Shown: positions 62,944-64,000 of the stretch, piece by piece
How positions within the stretch are numbered: position 1 is the first letter of the stretch
Layout: each line of letters starts with the position of its first letter
Assembly (NCBI RefSeq): GCF_007680605.1
Contig: NZ_VEIO01000001.1
Span: 868,001-932,000, forward strand
Direction of reading: 5' to 3'
Length of the DNA: 64,000 nt
Source of the DNA: Paenibacillus xylanexedens
GTDB lineage: Bacteria > Bacillota > Bacilli > Paenibacillales > Paenibacillaceae
Position numbers and translations under genes: made by a program
Notes under the pieces: model-generated
Told to the model about the DNA's origin: nothing
Seen by the model: only the letters and a program-made list of their open reading frames with translations
Databases searched by the model: none

Positions 62944-63786
62944 ATGCGAGCAGTGCGTATGGCAACATTGTCTGCCAGTGATCGAGGAGGACATGCGAAG
63001 CAGCAACAGGACAATTTTCGCTATGTAAGCATTCAGACTGGGGAACAGCCGTTAACTCGCTATCAGGGAAAGCTGAAATGCAGATACGGATATGGACGTG
63101 CAGCAGAAACCGTGAACCAGGGTGACGCAGGGCAAGATTTTGTTGCGATTCGCATGCAAGGTAATGTCTGTCATTTTGTATTGTGTGATGGAGTTGGCAT
63201 GAGTTATCTGGGTGATTTTGCTGCGCGTTTTCTCGGTAGTGCGCTACTGGAATGGCTTGAAACGACGTCATCATTAACCGCTGAAGGGGTCGAACAGTTT
63301 CTGCAAGGTCTAACGGGTTCTGCATCTGAACAGTTAGAACAATTACAGCCTTTGGATACCTCGCCTCTTCTGCTACGGGAGGTGTTGATGGAAAAGCGAA
63401 GCCAAGGTAGTCAGGCCATGTATGTATGCGGACGCATTGAACTCACATCTGGAAGACGGAAGAGCCGAGTCTGGCTGGCATGGCAAGGAGATTCCAGAAT
63501 CCGGCTCTGGCGTAATGGACAGGAGCAGTCGGAACAATTCCAAACACATTGCAAGACCAATGAGCGTTGGTCTACACGAGAAGGCTCCATAGGGGGGAGA
63601 CCCCATGTTTTCGAAATGAAAGGTTCAGGGAGTGAATCATTTCGCCTTCAACTGTATACAGACGGACTGAATGATCTCGATGCCATTGGTACATACATCC
63701 CGGATGAGCATATTCAAGTGTTGCTGGATGCCGCCCATACCGGCGGACTTGAGGATGATGCCGCTTTCATCGAACTGGAGTGGTGA
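62944..63786 (+). CDS. PP2C-family protein phosphatase
   Basis: 280 residues. Metal-dependent Ser/Thr phosphatase: Asp in GDAGQDF (about 61-65), Asp82-Gly83 in CDGVGMSYLGD, and the late DD in GGLEDDAAF (about 270) are the Mn/Mg ligands. It would reverse the action of the kinase two genes upstream. ATG 62944 follows AGGAGGGG. The chain of small gaps shows that kinase, vWA and phosphatase form one operon. Confidence 0.87.
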   Translation: MRAVRMATLSASDRGGHAKQQQDNFRYVSIQTGEQPLTRYQGKLKCRYGYGRAAETVNQGDAGQDFVAIRMQGNVCHFVLCDGVGMSYLGDFAARFLGSALLEWLETTSSLTAEGVEQFLQGLTGSASEQLEQLQPLDTSPLLLREVLMEKRSQGSQAMYVCGRIELTSGRRKSRVWLAWQGDSRIRLWRNGQEQSEQFQTHCKTNERWSTREGSIGGRPHVFEMKGSGSESFRLQLYTDGLNDLDAIGTYIPDEHIQVLLDAAHTGGLEDDAAFIELEW

Positions 63787-63993
63787 ACGCGCCCTGTAAC
63801 GAGGATCGTTTTTTGAAATAGATCGGCGTGTGGCTGGTGCAGATCGTCAGTGTATGTAATTGCCTGGAAAATGAAAAAAGTTACGAGTGTTGATTTAAAA
63901 GCTGCTGGTTTTGGGTAATCTTGTGAAGAATTGATTGAAATAAAATCAGATTAAATCTTTACATAATTTCCAAGACGAAGGAGTGACTCGGCT

Positions 63994-64000
63994 ATGACAC
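63994..64000 (+). CDS. start of a gene cut by the window end
   Basis: ATG 63994 preceded by AAGGAGTGACTC, an excellent ribosome site; only two codons are in the window. The 207-base gap before it shows no gene. It may be the next member of the type VII locus. Confidence 0.45.

Noticed and set aside
1..64000. CRISPR arrays, tRNA or rRNA genes, insertion sequences, prophage genes
   Set aside because: None seen: no regularly spaced short repeats, no cloverleaf with GTTCRANNC arm that I could find, no transposase or integrase frame. The only tandem repeats are those at 26.8-27.4 kb and the RodZ linker.

Overview
This window is a chromosomal segment of a spore-forming Bacillota bacterium, most likely Paenibacillus. 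Reasons: the gene order dapG-dapA-rnjB-tepA-ylzJ-spoIIIE, ymfFHIJKM-pgsA-cinA-recA and rny-ymdB-spoVS...miaB-ricA matches the Bacillus subtilis core; spore genes (spoIIIE, sleB, spoVS) are present; ribosome binding sites are strong GGAGG types with many TTG/GTG starts; and the inserted genes and tandem hairpin repeats suit Paenibacillus rather than Bacillus. Genus is inferred; no rRNA or tRNA gene was seen.

Layout. (1) 1-31 kb: the syntenic core on the + strand: lysine/DAP synthesis, RNase J, TepA, SpoIIIE, SleB, the ymf cluster, PgsA, CinA, RecA (LexA box), RecX, RNase Y, YmdB, SpoVS (sigma-H-like promoter), an M19 dipeptidase, a stand-alone PduL-type phosphotransacylase, MiaB and RicA. A 570-bp array of tandem multi-hairpin repeats sits between miaB and ricA. 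An NAD-salvage operon follows: an NrtR-like Nudix regulator, pncA and pncB. (2) 31-40 kb: a membrane protein, an AcuI-type reductase, a lipoprotein, moaB, a CobW-family GTPase beside a Cys-rich copper-storage-like protein, a T-box riboswitch controlling argS, a HEPN-like hypothetical and a YdcF protein. (3) 40-53 kb: a heterodimeric BmrCD/YheIH-type ABC exporter with a leader-peptide attenuator, an IscA-like protein lacking cysteines, Nudix, DUF441, YpdA, an ArsR/DUF2087 regulator, a second-type RsgA GTPase preceded by two leader-ORF/terminator pairs, a YkuD transpeptidase, GNAT, an aldehyde dehydrogenase and two small ORFs. (4) 53.7-64 kb: an unusual type VII secretion (ESX/Yuk) locus: ubiquitin-like YukD/EsaB, an EssC ATPase without FHA domains, an uncharacterised protein of EspG-like size and position, an atypical WXG-like protein, EsxA with its own promoter and terminator, then a membrane Ser/Thr kinase, a vWA protein and a PP2C phosphatase. 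EsaA, EssA and a canonical EssB are not visible before the window ends.

Most worth following up: the type VII locus coupled to a kinase-vWA-phosphatase triad; the tandem leader-peptide attenuators before the RsgA paralogue (which may start at ATT) and before the ABC exporter; the NrtR-like regulator with a palindrome on its own -10 box; and the nested hairpin repeats after miaB.
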